A stretch of DNA of 64,000 nt from JAGTQI01 sp038868115 (GCA_038868115.1 JAWBXA010000004.1:8159-72158), one strand, 5' to 3'; shown: positions 6,865-15,961, counted from the stretch's first letter. Numbers and translations are program-made. Notes: generated by a model not told the origin, from the letters alone.

Positions 6865-7967
6865 GCTGACTGCGTTGGCGGCGCAAACCTTAGAAGAGCG
6901 GCCACCCCTCCTAAGGCGATAAGTTTTGCTCCAGCCTCGTGTTCTGTGCTTACAACCATAACTTTCCCTCCTTTCAGCTCTACGGCCTTCATTAAACGCT
7001 CCAAAGAAAGGCGCTCCTCATCCTCCGCTTCACGCAATGCTGTGTCAGCCAAAACAAGTACATCAACAGCTCCATACTCTGAGGCCTTACGGACTGCATC
7101 TAAACCGTAAACCACTGTTCGCTCGTCTTTGCCAAGCCTTTTCAAAATTTCCTCAACAACTTCGGTTTCCTCAGCAATTCTCAAATTTTTTATGGTCTTT
7201 ATTAGGACTCCTGAGCGAATAGCCTCATAAATGCCTGCAACGCCACTATTGTTTACGCTTTTTATGTCGGCAACCGATCTTGCCATTTCTGGGTCTTCTT
7301 TCTCCAAAAACTTTGCGAAGTCGTTTTTTATGAAGCCTACACCTATTATGGCGATTGGGCTGCGGGTTTCGCTCCATATTTGGCGCAGATTGTTGAACGC
7401 GCTTTGGAAGAACTCTTTGATCGCCATGTTTCTTTTTTCAGCCTCAAGTTTTCCCGGAAGCCTTGTCCGTTCCTCAACTTTTACTTCAACACCGTACTGG
7501 GTTGTTGTGGCTATTACAAAGCCCTCATCATCTATCGCCACAATTATTATTGACTTTCCAGAAGTTTTTCTAGCTGTTTCTAATCTTTCAAGTTGGTGGT
7601 TCACCCACTTCTCCTTCACAATAGTTACTGGCGAATTCAATTTAATATTTAACGTGTGATGTGCGCCTGTCGGAATTATTTCCGGTGCGTGGCATATTAT
7701 CCCATGAATCCTAAGCCTTCTAAGGAGCCTGTCCCAAGCAACCTTTTCCACTTTCACGCCCAGAAAAACTGAAACTCTTTCGCCATGCTTCCCCCTAGAG
7801 TATCTCTCTTCCTGTTTTATCTCTCGCGATGTGTAGGCGTAAACCTCGTCGCCCTTATAGATGATGTTATAGAGATGCCACAAGTCATCAAAAGTTTCTG
7901 GAATAACCTTTACAAAGCCCTTTTTTAGGTTTATCTCTAGAACCCTCAACAGATTTTCCTCTTCCAC
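6861..7967 (-). CDS. pelA: Pelota (Dom34), mRNA surveillance and ribosome rescue factor
   Basis: The 368-residue protein shows the three-domain eRF1-like layout of pelota. The N-terminal Sm-like domain opens with LRVLEINLKKGFVKVIPET, the middle domain includes HHTLNIKLNSPVTIVKE followed by an RNase H-like core, and the C-terminal domain has VYGLDAVRKASEYGAVDVLVL...RFAPP. It lacks the NIKS and GGQ motifs of release factor 1, as expected. It rescues ribosomes stalled on no-go or non-stop mRNAs together with a/eIF-type GTPases. The reading starts with GTG at 7967; a TTG six codons later, giving the family's usual start, is equally possible. Confidence 0.9.
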   Translation of the reverse strand: MEEENLLRVLEINLKKGFVKVIPETFDDLWHLYNIIYKGDEVYAYTSREIKQEERYSRGKHGERVSVFLGVKVEKVAWDRLLRRLRIHGIICHAPEIIPTGAHHTLNIKLNSPVTIVKEKWVNHQLERLETARKTSGKSIIIVAIDDEGFVIATTTQYGVEVKVEERTRLPGKLEAEKRNMAIKEFFQSAFNNLRQIWSETRSPIAIIGVGFIKNDFAKFLEKEDPEMARSVADIKSVNNSGVAGIYEAIRSGVLIKTIKNLRIAEETEVVEEILKRLGKDERTVVYGLDAVRKASEYGAVDVLVLADTALREAEDEERLSLERLMKAVELKGGKVMVVSTEHEAGAKLIALGGVAALLRFAPPTQSA

Positions 7968-7982
7968 TGATTGGGCTTAACG

Positions 7983-8417
7983 CTAATATTTGCGACTGTG
8001 AGGTCTTACAAGTTCCTCCAATATGCTGAGCATGTCTGGAACCTTTGTCACAATGTCGGTGAAAGTGATAATGCCCACAAGCTCGTCGTTATTTCTTGTA
8101 ACAAGGAGCCGCTTAATGCCTTTCTTCGCCATTAGCTTAGCAGCCTCATTTATGCTCGCATTCTCATCAATTGTTACCACAGGGCTTGTCATAATCTGCC
8201 TAGCTGACAAAGTTTCCGGCGCCAAACAAGGCTCAACAATCCTCTTTAAAATATCCCGCTCAGTAATTATCCCAACTGGTCTCCCGCCTTGAACAACCAC
8301 AACAGAACCTATATCAAACTTGTTCATCGTAGCAACAACTTCTTTGGCACTTGAGTCTGGACGCACAACACGAACGTTCTTCGACATGATATCCCTAACA
8401 AGAACAATTCCAGCCAA
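7983..8417 (-). CDS. CBS-domain pair protein
   Basis: The 144-residue protein consists of two CBS motifs: VRDIMSKNVRVVRPDSSAKEV... with GIITERDILKR, and ARQIMTSPVVTIDENASINEA... with GIITFTDIV. Stand-alone CBS pairs bind adenosine nucleotides or SAM and regulate partner proteins. No attached catalytic domain is present. It lies 15 bases upstream of pelota on the same strand and may be co-transcribed with it. No partner can be named. Confidence 0.85.
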   Translation of the reverse strand: MAGIVLVRDIMSKNVRVVRPDSSAKEVVATMNKFDIGSVVVVQGGRPVGIITERDILKRIVEPCLAPETLSARQIMTSPVVTIDENASINEAAKLMAKKGIKRLLVTRNNDELVGIITFTDIVTKVPDMLSILEELVRPHSRKY

Positions 8418-8510
8418 ACTCAGCGACCTCCAGACAATGGATACAGTCTAAAGTATTAAACTATTCCGACAGCAAAATCCTTAATAAACGTCTCGCAACG
8501 TTTACATCTT

Positions 8511-8585
8511 GGGCCGGTAGATCAGCCTGGAATGATCGCAGCGTTGGCATCGCTGAGGTCGCGGGTTCGAATCCCGCCCGGTCCA
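8511..8585 (+). tRNA. tRNA-Ala(GGC)
   Basis: The 75-nt cloverleaf has acceptor GGGCCGG/CCGGTCC and discriminator A. The G3:U70 wobble pair is the universal alanine identity element. The anticodon stem CAGCG/CGCTG closes the loop TTGGCAT (anticodon GGC), and the T arm is GCGGG TTCGAAT CCCGC. There is no intron and no encoded CCA. It reads GCC and GCU codons. It lies between the divergent CBS gene and the S-component gene. Confidence 0.97.
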
Positions 8586-8642
8586 TCACTTCTCCTCTAA
8601 TATTGAAAGAGGGTTTTTGACACACAAATTTTATATTCTTGG

Positions 8643-9215
8643 ATGGATAATCCATCCAGTGTGAAACGCAACAAAACGCTAACAATAGCCCTCATAAGCG
8701 TCTTGGCAGTTCTTTGTCTAGCTATACAAATCTCTCCGAGACCACCAAACGTGGAATTTACTTCACTCTTTACATTTCTCACAGGCTTCATTTTTGGCTC
8801 TATTATTGGAGGGTTATTTGGAGCTTTTGTGATGCTTATTAATGGCTTTCTTTCCCCGTGGGGTTTTGCTGGTTTGAATATGCCCTTTCAAATGGCGGGT
8901 ATGGCCTTAATAGGTTTAGCTGGAGGGTTTTATAGAAGATTCGCTTATGAACGCTTTTCGGCAGAATTCTGTGTTGAGTTAGCCGTTCTGGGAGCTTTTT
9001 TAACAGTGCTCTATGACTTGATAACAAATTTGGGATACGCAATTTTCCAAACGATTACGGGCGTGCCCTTTAATGTGGCCCTACTGATTGCGCTGGCATA
9101 TGGCACACCATTTTCTATAATTCACGTTGTATCAAACGCGGCAGTATTTGGAGTTACGTTCTTCCCTATAATTAAGGCCGCAAACAAAATGTTGATGGTG
9201 AGCAAATATGGTTGA
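8643..9215 (+). CDS. ECF transporter S-component-like membrane protein
   Basis: The 190-residue protein has about five to six hydrophobic helices, a short basic N-terminus, and glycine-rich turns (GFIFGSIIGGLFGAFVMLING, GLAGGFYRRF) typical of the substrate-binding S components of energy-coupling-factor vitamin transporters. No ATPase (EcfA) or T component is adjacent, as is common for group II systems with a shared module elsewhere. It overlaps the following DUF4430 protein by 8 bases, so the two are translationally coupled. That partner suggests a cobalamin-like ligand (inference). The start is ATG at 8643, 57 bases after the tRNA. Confidence 0.7.
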   Translation: MDNPSSVKRNKTLTIALISVLAVLCLAIQISPRPPNVEFTSLFTFLTGFIFGSIIGGLFGAFVMLINGFLSPWGFAGLNMPFQMAGMALIGLAGGFYRRFAYERFSAEFCVELAVLGAFLTVLYDLITNLGYAIFQTITGVPFNVALLIALAYGTPFSIIHVVSNAAVFGVTFFPIIKAANKMLMVSKYG

Positions 9216-10023
9216 AAAAAGAACACTAATCTTGATAGTTTTAGCGACGCTTGTTTGGGCATTGATCACGTCAGGTCTTGCAGCATATCAGTATTTAGAA
9301 GTGGATAGATATCAAAAAGAGGCTAGTGAAAAAGGGCGGTTACTGCTGGAAATTGCTGAGGGTTATAAGGGAGCACTAGAAAGGCAGGACCTCCTCATGA
9401 GAGATTACAATGCTCTGCTTGGGGAATATTACATGTTTATGGGAGAGAATTATTCTGTATTTGTCGAAAAATATGCTCGACTACTTTCTAATCTTGGCAA
9501 TAACTATACAGCAATCATTAACGGTTCTCCAGAATTAAAAGAGGCATATAAAAGTCTAATGAACGCAATTCAAGAACTCAAGGAAAAAGAGACTGTTACA
9601 AAGGCGGAATTTGAGCCTTTGCTCATGGAGTTCAATGGACTTTTGAGAAGCATAGTGGCAAAAGAGCTTGAGAACTTAATAGGTGAAAACACCACAATAA
9701 AGGTAAACCTTTGCATCGACTATGGAAATGGCACCACAACATGGTATAATATTTCTGTGAGTCCCGGCATGTCTCTTTTCGACCTAACACAGCAAGTAGC
9801 CCAAATAGAGTATGACTATTATCCAGCAATGGAGCCTGGACATGTTTTGATGAAAACAATTAATGGTGTAGCGTCATCGCCTTCCGAATGGAAGTATTGG
9901 TTCTGGTATTATTGGGATGAGGACGCCAACCAGTGGGTATATGGGCAGGTAGGATGTGACGCATGGACGCTGCGAGATAATGGAACATACAAATGGATAT
10001 ACAAGGTTTGGGGAGACCCCTAA
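9208..10023 (+). CDS. Membrane-anchored DUF4430 (transcobalamin-like) protein
   Basis: The 271-residue protein has an N-terminal signal anchor (about residues 6-28), then a long helical stalk rich in Glu/Lys to about residue 160, and a C-terminal beta domain of about 110 residues. The last part has VNLCIDYGNGTTTWYNISVSPGMSLFDLT and a W/Y-rich stretch (KYWFWYYWDEDANQW). This layout matches DUF4430, which resembles the C-terminal ligand-binding domain of transcobalamin/intrinsic factor. The domain faces the outside. Gene overlap with the S component points to a capture-and-import pair. The ligand is inferred, not shown. Confidence 0.65.
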   Translation: MVEKRTLILIVLATLVWALITSGLAAYQYLEVDRYQKEASEKGRLLLEIAEGYKGALERQDLLMRDYNALLGEYYMFMGENYSVFVEKYARLLSNLGNNYTAIINGSPELKEAYKSLMNAIQELKEKETVTKAEFEPLLMEFNGLLRSIVAKELENLIGENTTIKVNLCIDYGNGTTTWYNISVSPGMSLFDLTQQVAQIEYDYYPAMEPGHVLMKTINGVASSPSEWKYWFWYYWDEDANQWVYGQVGCDAWTLRDNGTYKWIYKVWGDP

Positions 10024-10045
10024 GGTCTATGTTGCTTATAGCGAA

Positions 10046-11320
10046 TTATTCTTGCAGTCTAAAGCGTAGGATAGCGGCAATTCCTCCAAAAGATTTTTTC
10101 AGCATCTGTCCCTCTTCGGTTTCCTCCGAGATTATTTCGACGTCAGTGTTTATGCATTCGGCTAATTGAGCAAAGTTTTCTATCAACTCCTGTTTTTCAA
10201 CAACGCTTAATGATGGGGCTTTACATTTTGGACATGGTTTTCCAATAAGGCTTTGTTCAAAATTTGTTAGCATGGGGCCCTTAACAGTTTGCTGCTCCTC
10301 GTGGCCACATGTGCTGCATTTGACTTTAACTCGGGCAATGTCAAGACCTTCCGAAAGTAGTAGGGTTTTAACGGCACCTGCTTCTAGAGCTTTCCTAACA
10401 GCTTCTTCTCCATAAGTGGCGAAACCCGTGTCGTGACCAATTTCGTATAGGAACTGCTGGATTATTTGCCGCTCTTCTATGTAGCGAATTTTCCTCATAA
10501 TCTCCGGCGCCTTATCTACAATTTCTTTTACCCCTTGCTCGTCAATATAAGCCGTGTCAACAGTGTCAATGATTTTCTCTTTCAGCTGGTAGTGTAGGTA
10601 ATCGCCCTTTTCAAAGTCGTATTTAGTGGGCCCGGGACCGCCAATTATTATGCCCTTCAAATTCTCTATTGAAAGAAAAACCTCGTTTGCGTGCTCGCCT
10701 ACACGCCTAAAATACTCCTGTAGGCGCATTTCCCTAAGCCTTTCAAACCTTCTGGCAGATTGTCCCCCAGCACGAGTTTTCCCTGGAACACCGGATGTCA
10801 CCTCCTTAACTATTTCGAGTCTTCGACCTTGCAGTGTTGCAAGGGTTGCGGCTGTCGCGTCTATCAGAAGAATGCCATAAGTTTCTTTTTCTCGCAAAAG
10901 CTCTTGTAAATGTTCTGTATGGAAGCGGGAGTTGCATCTGTAAAGGTATATGTTTATGGGTTCCGGTGGTATAATCACGTATGTCTCAATTTTTTCGCTT
11001 CCGGCACCATTTTGGGGGACTGCCCCACAAAATATTACAAGCCCGTTTTCCGGGGTTTCTTTGAAAAGTTTTAGGCGCTGCTGAACTTTGACAATGGCGT
11101 CCTGAACGTTTTTCCGGGTTGTTGTGGATTTTATGTTTGACGCGGTGCCGTACTCCTCTCTGAGCATATTCATAACTTCGCTTATCTGCTTCCCAGGCGG
11201 AATGTAAAGCGAAATAAGTTCTGTTCCTCGTCCCTCTTTATTGGCTAGCATGTTCAGTATCTTTTTTAACCTGAAGATTTCGAGGGACGTCCTTCTTTTA
11301 GGAGCGCTCAAATTTTTCAC
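10046..11320 (-). CDS. prf1: Peptide chain release factor aRF1
   Basis: The 424-residue protein has all class I release-factor signatures of archaea and eukaryotes. NIKS for stop-codon recognition lies near residue 62 (ASNIKSTTTR), and GGQ for peptidyl-tRNA hydrolysis near residue 185 (RAGGQSARRFERLRE). Domain 3 carries a CSTCG...CPKC zinc site near residues 338-370. It terminates translation at all three stop codons. It is alone on the minus strand, converging on the DUF4430 gene with a 22-base gap. Confidence 0.95.
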   Translation of the reverse strand: MKNLSAPKRRTSLEIFRLKKILNMLANKEGRGTELISLYIPPGKQISEVMNMLREEYGTASNIKSTTTRKNVQDAIVKVQQRLKLFKETPENGLVIFCGAVPQNGAGSEKIETYVIIPPEPINIYLYRCNSRFHTEHLQELLREKETYGILLIDATAATLATLQGRRLEIVKEVTSGVPGKTRAGGQSARRFERLREMRLQEYFRRVGEHANEVFLSIENLKGIIIGGPGPTKYDFEKGDYLHYQLKEKIIDTVDTAYIDEQGVKEIVDKAPEIMRKIRYIEERQIIQQFLYEIGHDTGFATYGEEAVRKALEAGAVKTLLLSEGLDIARVKVKCSTCGHEEQQTVKGPMLTNFEQSLIGKPCPKCKAPSLSVVEKQELIENFAQLAECINTDVEIISEETEEGQMLKKSFGGIAAILRFRLQE

Positions 11321-11383
11321 TCAAAGTTTAATGCTATAAGGCTACATAGCAACAGCCAGATAAAAATGTTGGACAAATAAAGG

Positions 11384-12364
11384 TTAGGACAAGCCTAGAA
11401 CTTCTTTCAGAAAAATCTTATATGGTCCAAGTTTCCCGCCGTAGTTGCCAGCCGAAATTCGCAAGACGCCTGGAACGTTTACAGCCGCTTTTATGCCTTC
11501 GCCCATAGCCTTCTTAACAGCTTCAAGTGTCAAGCCGTTAATGACTATCTCATAGACAGCGTTGACGTCTTCTGGCAGCTGAGAATCTTCCACAACTTTT
11601 TTCAGCGTTGGACAGAAGGTATGGTTTGTCGAAGCCTTAAGCTTATATTTTAAGGAGCCGGCCTTAGAGCCGGATCGGCAAACTCCGCCTGGAAAAGGCA
11701 TTATAACCCCACTTGCGGCGTTCTTTATCGCTTTTACAGCTTCTTCCGCAGCATGCAGTCCCAAATTTTTGTCCTTTGCCAGTATAAGAAAGTTTCCCCC
11801 AGCTACAGCCTCTACAACGCCGAAAGAGTCTTCCACTATGAACTCACCTTCCATAACCGGGATTCTCCAAACTTTTCTGCCACCAATAATGCCTTTCTTC
11901 TGGAAGCCATCACCAAAATAGCGGATGCTTCGCCCAACTTTCACCCTTCTTTTCGCTTCTGGCAAACCGTCAAAAGCCGCCGTTGTCGGGCAAGTCATTA
12001 TGCATTGTCCAACGCGTAAAACCAGTTGATTCTTAAGATCAAAACGATTCCGATTATAGATTTGAATTAAGGCGCCCACCCTTCCATCAGGAGTTTTTTC
12101 TCCTGAAACTAGCCCTTCAACTCCAGCCTCGGCGGGAGCCATAATGACGCTTGTTGCAAAGCCTGTTGCCACCTCAGCCGCAGTTAAAGCCCATTTTTCG
12201 CTGTCCGCCGTGACAAGCACTCTTCCAGCCCATAAAGGAAACACCTCGGCAAAGGTATCAGCGATTTTTACAGCGTGCCCGGTTGAAGATTTCACCACAA
12301 AGCATGGCCCAAACTTATCTTTCTCGTCGTAACCAGTCATCTCGATTTTTGTCATACATTGCAT
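11384..12364 (-). CDS. ftr: Formylmethanofuran:tetrahydromethanopterin formyltransferase
   Basis: The 326-residue protein matches Ftr along its length: IADTFAEVFPLWAGRVLVTA near residues 34-53, ATGFATSVIMAPAEAGVE, SGEKTPDGRVGALIQIY, RVGQCIMTCPTTAAFDGLP, and IRYFGDGF. It transfers the formyl group from formylmethanofuran to tetrahydromethanopterin in the cytosolic archaeal C1 pathway. It carries about 25 extra residues at the N-terminus (MQCMTKIEMTG...); an internal ATG eight codons in is a possible alternative start. It lies 91 bases downstream of the mtdB-like gene on the same strand, so the two are probably one transcript for the methyl branch of C1 metabolism. Confidence 0.9.
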   Translation of the reverse strand: MQCMTKIEMTGYDEKDKFGPCFVVKSSTGHAVKIADTFAEVFPLWAGRVLVTADSEKWALTAAEVATGFATSVIMAPAEAGVEGLVSGEKTPDGRVGALIQIYNRNRFDLKNQLVLRVGQCIMTCPTTAAFDGLPEAKRRVKVGRSIRYFGDGFQKKGIIGGRKVWRIPVMEGEFIVEDSFGVVEAVAGGNFLILAKDKNLGLHAAEEAVKAIKNAASGVIMPFPGGVCRSGSKAGSLKYKLKASTNHTFCPTLKKVVEDSQLPEDVNAVYEIVINGLTLEAVKKAMGEGIKAAVNVPGVLRISAGNYGGKLGPYKIFLKEVLGLS

Positions 12365-12455
12365 TGTTTCAGCCCAGCCTTGTGATATTTTTAGATTTAA
12401 TTTAAGGCTTTTTTACCTTAATGAACAGTTTAAACATCATGTTAACATGACTCCC

Positions 12456-13421
12456 TTAGGGAAGCCAATGTGGCTCTGATGAAGTTTTGCCTTTTACGCT
12501 TTCCAGCTTTTTAGTAACAACTTCTTTGGCTATTTGATAGGCGATTTTGTAGTCAAAGATTCCTTTCGGCTCTTCTGCAACCATCTTAATCATTTTGGCT
12601 TCTATCGCGCTTTTTAGGGCACCTATAGCAAGGGCGCCTATGCCAAAAACGTTTGGAATTATTTCCTTTATGTCCCATGTAGGCTTTAAACCTTCAACGC
12701 CCAAAGGTGGAATAGCGTTAATGTCGGCCACGATTTTGCAGTTCCTTCCATACTCCTTAAGCGTATTCAATGATAGAAGCTGAATGCCGGCGGCTCCAGT
12801 TGCAAGAACTATTTCAGCACCTTTTATAGCTGCCCCAACTTCCTCCGGAGTTTTGGCTTCGACACCCTTCGCTCTTTCCTCTTTAAATTCTTCATTTATT
12901 TTTTCAGCCACCACTGTAGATCTCTTAAGGTCTCTTGACGTGATAATAACTTTCGCCTTTTCAGAAGCATAAATCCTTGCCGCTGTTTGCCCCACTGGTC
13001 CAGTTCCAGCTAAGACTGTGACTGTTTTCCCTTCAAGATTTCCGAAGCCCTTAACCATAGAAGCTTCGAGGGTTTTTGCAACAGCGGCCGAAGCAGTTGT
13101 ATAGGCGCCTCTTGGATCTATCATTACGCTTAACTCAAAAGGCGGAAACATGCACTTTTTTATCCTCTCTAAAATCTCGTTTGTCAGTTCAAAGTTGCGC
13201 CCATTAATGAAAATCTTAGTATGCTTTGCGCCCTCAGGACCACGAGGGAACATGGCGTCATAGACGAGCTTTTCAGCATCTTCTACGGTGACGTTTTCAT
13301 ATTTTAAAACGACGGCTTCAGGCAGAACATCTATTGTTGCCAAAATATCAAAGGGGCTTGCATGTTTGTCGGCGTCTAGAAAAATAAAAACTGTTTTAAA
13401 CCGTCTTGCCAAGTTTTCCAA
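12456..13421 (-). CDS. mtdB: NAD(P)-dependent methylene-tetrahydromethanopterin dehydrogenase (MtdB-like)
   Basis: The 321-residue protein has an N-terminal catalytic domain with the IDPRGAYTTASAAVAK segment and a Rossmann domain with the nucleotide loop VLAGTGPVGQTAA near residue 138, followed by ITSRDLKRS. It ends with a DINAIPPLGVEGL...GIGALAIGALK segment. This is the MtdA/MtdB family first described in methylotrophic bacteria, not the F420-dependent Mtd of methanogens. It oxidises or forms methylene-H4MPT with NAD(P). Pairing with ftr supports H4MPT as the carrier. The SRD sequence after strand 2 is compatible with NADP, but cofactor choice is not decided by sequence alone. Confidence 0.85.
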   Translation of the reverse strand: MENLARRFKTVFIFLDADKHASPFDILATIDVLPEAVVLKYENVTVEDAEKLVYDAMFPRGPEGAKHTKIFINGRNFELTNEILERIKKCMFPPFELSVMIDPRGAYTTASAAVAKTLEASMVKGFGNLEGKTVTVLAGTGPVGQTAARIYASEKAKVIITSRDLKRSTVVAEKINEEFKEERAKGVEAKTPEEVGAAIKGAEIVLATGAAGIQLLSLNTLKEYGRNCKIVADINAIPPLGVEGLKPTWDIKEIIPNVFGIGALAIGALKSAIEAKMIKMVAEEPKGIFDYKIAYQIAKEVVTKKLESVKGKTSSEPHWLP

Positions 13422-13561
13422 CCTCTCTCCTTTTGTTCTAAATACACCTTAAGCGTTTAAAAATTGCTGCATAACACCCTCTCAACATTTGAATAACAGC
13501 TGGACCGCTTTAAAATATATAAACTAGGAAGCGATTACAAAAGTTTTCTAGAGGTGGGAAA

Positions 13562-13777
13562 ATGACAGAAGTTATTGAGAAAAGTTTAAAGAAGATAGGG
13601 ATAACAGTTTCTAAGCCGGTTTTAGCCATTCTATGTATAATCTTCGGCATAATAGTGCTGGCATGGGAAAAATCTCTTAACATAATAGTTGGCATATTTC
13701 TGATAGTTGAAGGCGTTTTGATGATAACAGAATATCTAGAACTCAAAAAACAGCAACCACCTCCGCCGCCAGCATAA
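13562..13777 (+). CDS. Small two-helix membrane protein
   Basis: The 71-residue protein has two hydrophobic segments (about residues 21-36 and 40-58) separated by WEKSLN, and ends in a QQPPPPPA tail. It resembles short DUF3096-like membrane proteins in layout only. It starts with ATG at 13562, preceded by AGAGGTGG about 6 bases upstream, a good ribosome site. It lies 23 bases before the ATP-grasp gene on the same strand. Function unknown. Confidence 0.6.
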   Translation: MTEVIEKSLKKIGITVSKPVLAILCIIFGIIVLAWEKSLNIIVGIFLIVEGVLMITEYLELKKQQPPPPPA

Positions 13778-13800
13778 GTTTATTTCGCCACGTCTGAAAA

Positions 13801-15021
13801 ATGGATCTGCCATCGACGACCGCAAGCACACCGAGCTTATTAGTTATTGGTATAGACACAACTTTTATTGCTGCTTCTGCAAAAAGCGCGGGTTATAACG
13901 TCTATGCCGTTGACTATTTTGATGACATCGATTTAAAATGGTTTTGCGACGATTACGAGTCCACGTTAAAAAATTACAAAGATAAAAAACTAAAGAACGT
14001 CTCATTTAATCCGCAAGCTCTCTTTAATCTGGCAAAAAATTTTGTGAAGAAGCATCACGTGGATGCAATTTTACTTTCTTCAGGTTTCGACGACCAGATC
14101 GACATCCTTTACGAGCTGAATAACATAGTGCCAATATTGGGGAACTCGCCTAAAAATATTAAAAATGTTCGCGAAAAGCAGAGATTCTTTAAAGAACTCA
14201 AAGCGCTAGGAATCCCTCACCCTGAAACAGCTGTCATTAAAAGCTTTTGGGAGGCAAAAGAAGCCGCCGCTAAGATTGGGTATCCGGTTATCCTCAAACC
14301 GGCCGGTGGCTTTGGAGGAATAGGAATAAGAGTTGCGTTGAATCCTTCACAATTGGCGGAAGCTTTCTCATCAGCGTTTAAAACGGCTGGCAGAGTTGTT
14401 GTTCAAAAACTAGTTAGGGGCGTTCATGCAAGCATATCCCTTTTGGCCAATAAAAAGGAGGTTAAGATTTTGTCCATTAATGAGCAACTGTTAGGACTGC
14501 CGTCAGTTTTTCAAGAGGAACCTTTTGGCTTTTGTGGCAATATTGTGCCTCTCCAAACGACTGAATCACTTCTCGAGAAATGTCAATTTATAGCCGAAAA
14601 AATTGCCTTGCACTTTGGTCTTATAGGTTCGAATGGCATTGACATTGTCGTTTCAGAAGATGGAACACCATATGTAATAGAGGTGAATCCGCGGTTTCAG
14701 GGAACTTTAGGCTGTGTCGAGAAGGTTTTAGGAATAAACCTTGTTGATGCCCATGTCAAAGCTTGCCTACATAATGAACTACCAACAATAAAGCCACCCT
14801 CAAATTTTTGCACACGTCTCATCTTATATGCTCCTAGGCGCGCCGTGGTTCCAGACCTTACAAATTTAGAAGGAGTGCGGAACATTCCCCCTCCTCAAAG
14901 CATAATTGAAAAGAGCGAACCTTTATGCTCAGTTTTAGCTGAAGGGAAAAGCCGAGAAACATCCATACAAAAGGCCAGCGACCTAGCCAAGGCGATTTAC
15001 AGTAAGCTACAACCACTCTAA
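13801..15021 (+). CDS. ATP-grasp ligase of unknown substrate (COG2232-like)
   Basis: The 406-residue protein has an N-terminal Rossmann-like domain (LLVIGIDTTFIAASAKSAGYNVYAVDYFDD) and an ATP-grasp domain with the lysine/glycine loop YPVILKPAGGFGGIG (near residues 161-175). Its metal site is IEVNPRFQG (near 297-305). These enzymes join a carboxylate to an amine through an acyl-phosphate. Similar ATP-grasp proteins occur in H4MPT-related gene clusters of methylotrophs, so a role in C1 cofactor synthesis is suggested by its position close to ftr-mtdB. This is inference. The 3' end overlaps the convergent membrane-protein gene by 15 bases. Confidence 0.65.
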   Translation: MDLPSTTASTPSLLVIGIDTTFIAASAKSAGYNVYAVDYFDDIDLKWFCDDYESTLKNYKDKKLKNVSFNPQALFNLAKNFVKKHHVDAILLSSGFDDQIDILYELNNIVPILGNSPKNIKNVREKQRFFKELKALGIPHPETAVIKSFWEAKEAAAKIGYPVILKPAGGFGGIGIRVALNPSQLAEAFSSAFKTAGRVVVQKLVRGVHASISLLANKKEVKILSINEQLLGLPSVFQEEPFGFCGNIVPLQTTESLLEKCQFIAEKIALHFGLIGSNGIDIVVSEDGTPYVIEVNPRFQGTLGCVEKVLGINLVDAHVKACLHNELPTIKPPSNFCTRLILYAPRRAVVPDLTNLEGVRNIPPPQSIIEKSEPLCSVLAEGKSRETSIQKASDLAKAIYSKLQPL

Positions 15022-15744
15022 AACGGGCAATTTTAATTTACGCACGGCATCAATTATTGGTGGACCTAGTATGGATGTTATAACAGCGGACAAGCCCACT
15101 TTTATTGGAGTTTCAACAGCCCCTAGCGCCCATATGGCTTGAAGCCCGCTGACTTCGATGCCGTAAAATAAATTGTAGGTTTGGCACGGCACAAAAATGA
15201 AAACGCGAAAGAGAACATCCGCCTCTAAGCCTATAAACACGCTTAAGGTGAGAATATAGATCAAACGCTTTTTGGAGTCGATATTCCACAAACTTTTCCA
15301 CCTTGACGTAATAACCGCCAAGAAAAGTAAAGTGGCAAAAGCTAAGTAGACATCCCACATCCCCCAAAATGGAAGCTTCCAAGAAACTGGCGCCGTGAAA
15401 AAACCTCCTAAAAGGGCTAGGTAATATATTAAAACTATGCTCCATCTTTTTCTGAAAGCGAGTGCTGAAATCATAGCTCCGAGAGGAGCGCCAAGGGTGA
15501 AAAGAAACTCGTATACATCAATGTAATTTATGAGGTGCCCAATCATAACCCCGATGAAGGTTGAAAGAAAACCAGCCCATGGTCCAAGCAGTATCCCAGT
15601 TATCGATTCAGATATGAAAATCCAGCTTAACCAAACTCCGGAATAGGGTAAAATTGGCGGAACAACTAGAGAGTCGCAAATCACATTGAAGACAGCGCAG
15701 ACAGAAATCAACATGATAAAAGTAGACTTCTCGAGTTTTGTCAA
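15007..15744 (-). CDS. Multi-helix membrane protein, S-component-like
   Basis: The 245-residue protein has six to seven hydrophobic segments. The N-terminal half contains YSGVWLSWIFISESITGILLGPWAGFLSTFIGVMIGH, the type of glycine/proline turn seen in ECF S components and related QueT/ThiT-like proteins. It ends in a short cytoplasmic tail. No transporter ATPase is nearby and no riboswitch was recognised in the 259-base upstream gap. An uptake role is plausible, but the substrate is unknown. Confidence 0.5.
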   Translation of the reverse strand: MTKLEKSTFIMLISVCAVFNVICDSLVVPPILPYSGVWLSWIFISESITGILLGPWAGFLSTFIGVMIGHLINYIDVYEFLFTLGAPLGAMISALAFRKRWSIVLIYYLALLGGFFTAPVSWKLPFWGMWDVYLAFATLLFLAVITSRWKSLWNIDSKKRLIYILTLSVFIGLEADVLFRVFIFVPCQTYNLFYGIEVSGLQAIWALGAVETPIKVGLSAVITSILGPPIIDAVRKLKLPVLEWL

Positions 15745-15950
15745 CCAAATCCCTTCGCTTTGTTACTTTTCAAACTGAAAAATACCGATACCGATAATTA
15801 ACCGTTTTGACATTAGCCTAAAAGAGCTGATAAGGAGTGTGATTAGCGCCGTTAATGCGCCTACAGAACTATCCAACTGTTGACTTTTCATCCTTTTAAG
15901 GGCGGATAGTTAAAATCCATGTTTCAAACGCGGTTTTAATACCACAACTG

Positions 15951-15961
15951 TTTAATATAAA
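15951..15961 (+). promoter_or_regulatory. TATA box for the M42 peptidase gene
   Basis: TTTAATATAAA is placed about 45 bases before the GTG start at 16004. The expected transcription start near 15985 leaves a short leader containing the strong ribosome site AAAGGAGG (about 15990-15997). Confidence 0.45.

Noticed and set aside
8461..8791. Minus-strand frames across tRNA-Ala
   Set aside because: They overlap the tRNA and the S-component gene; composition shows shadow coding.
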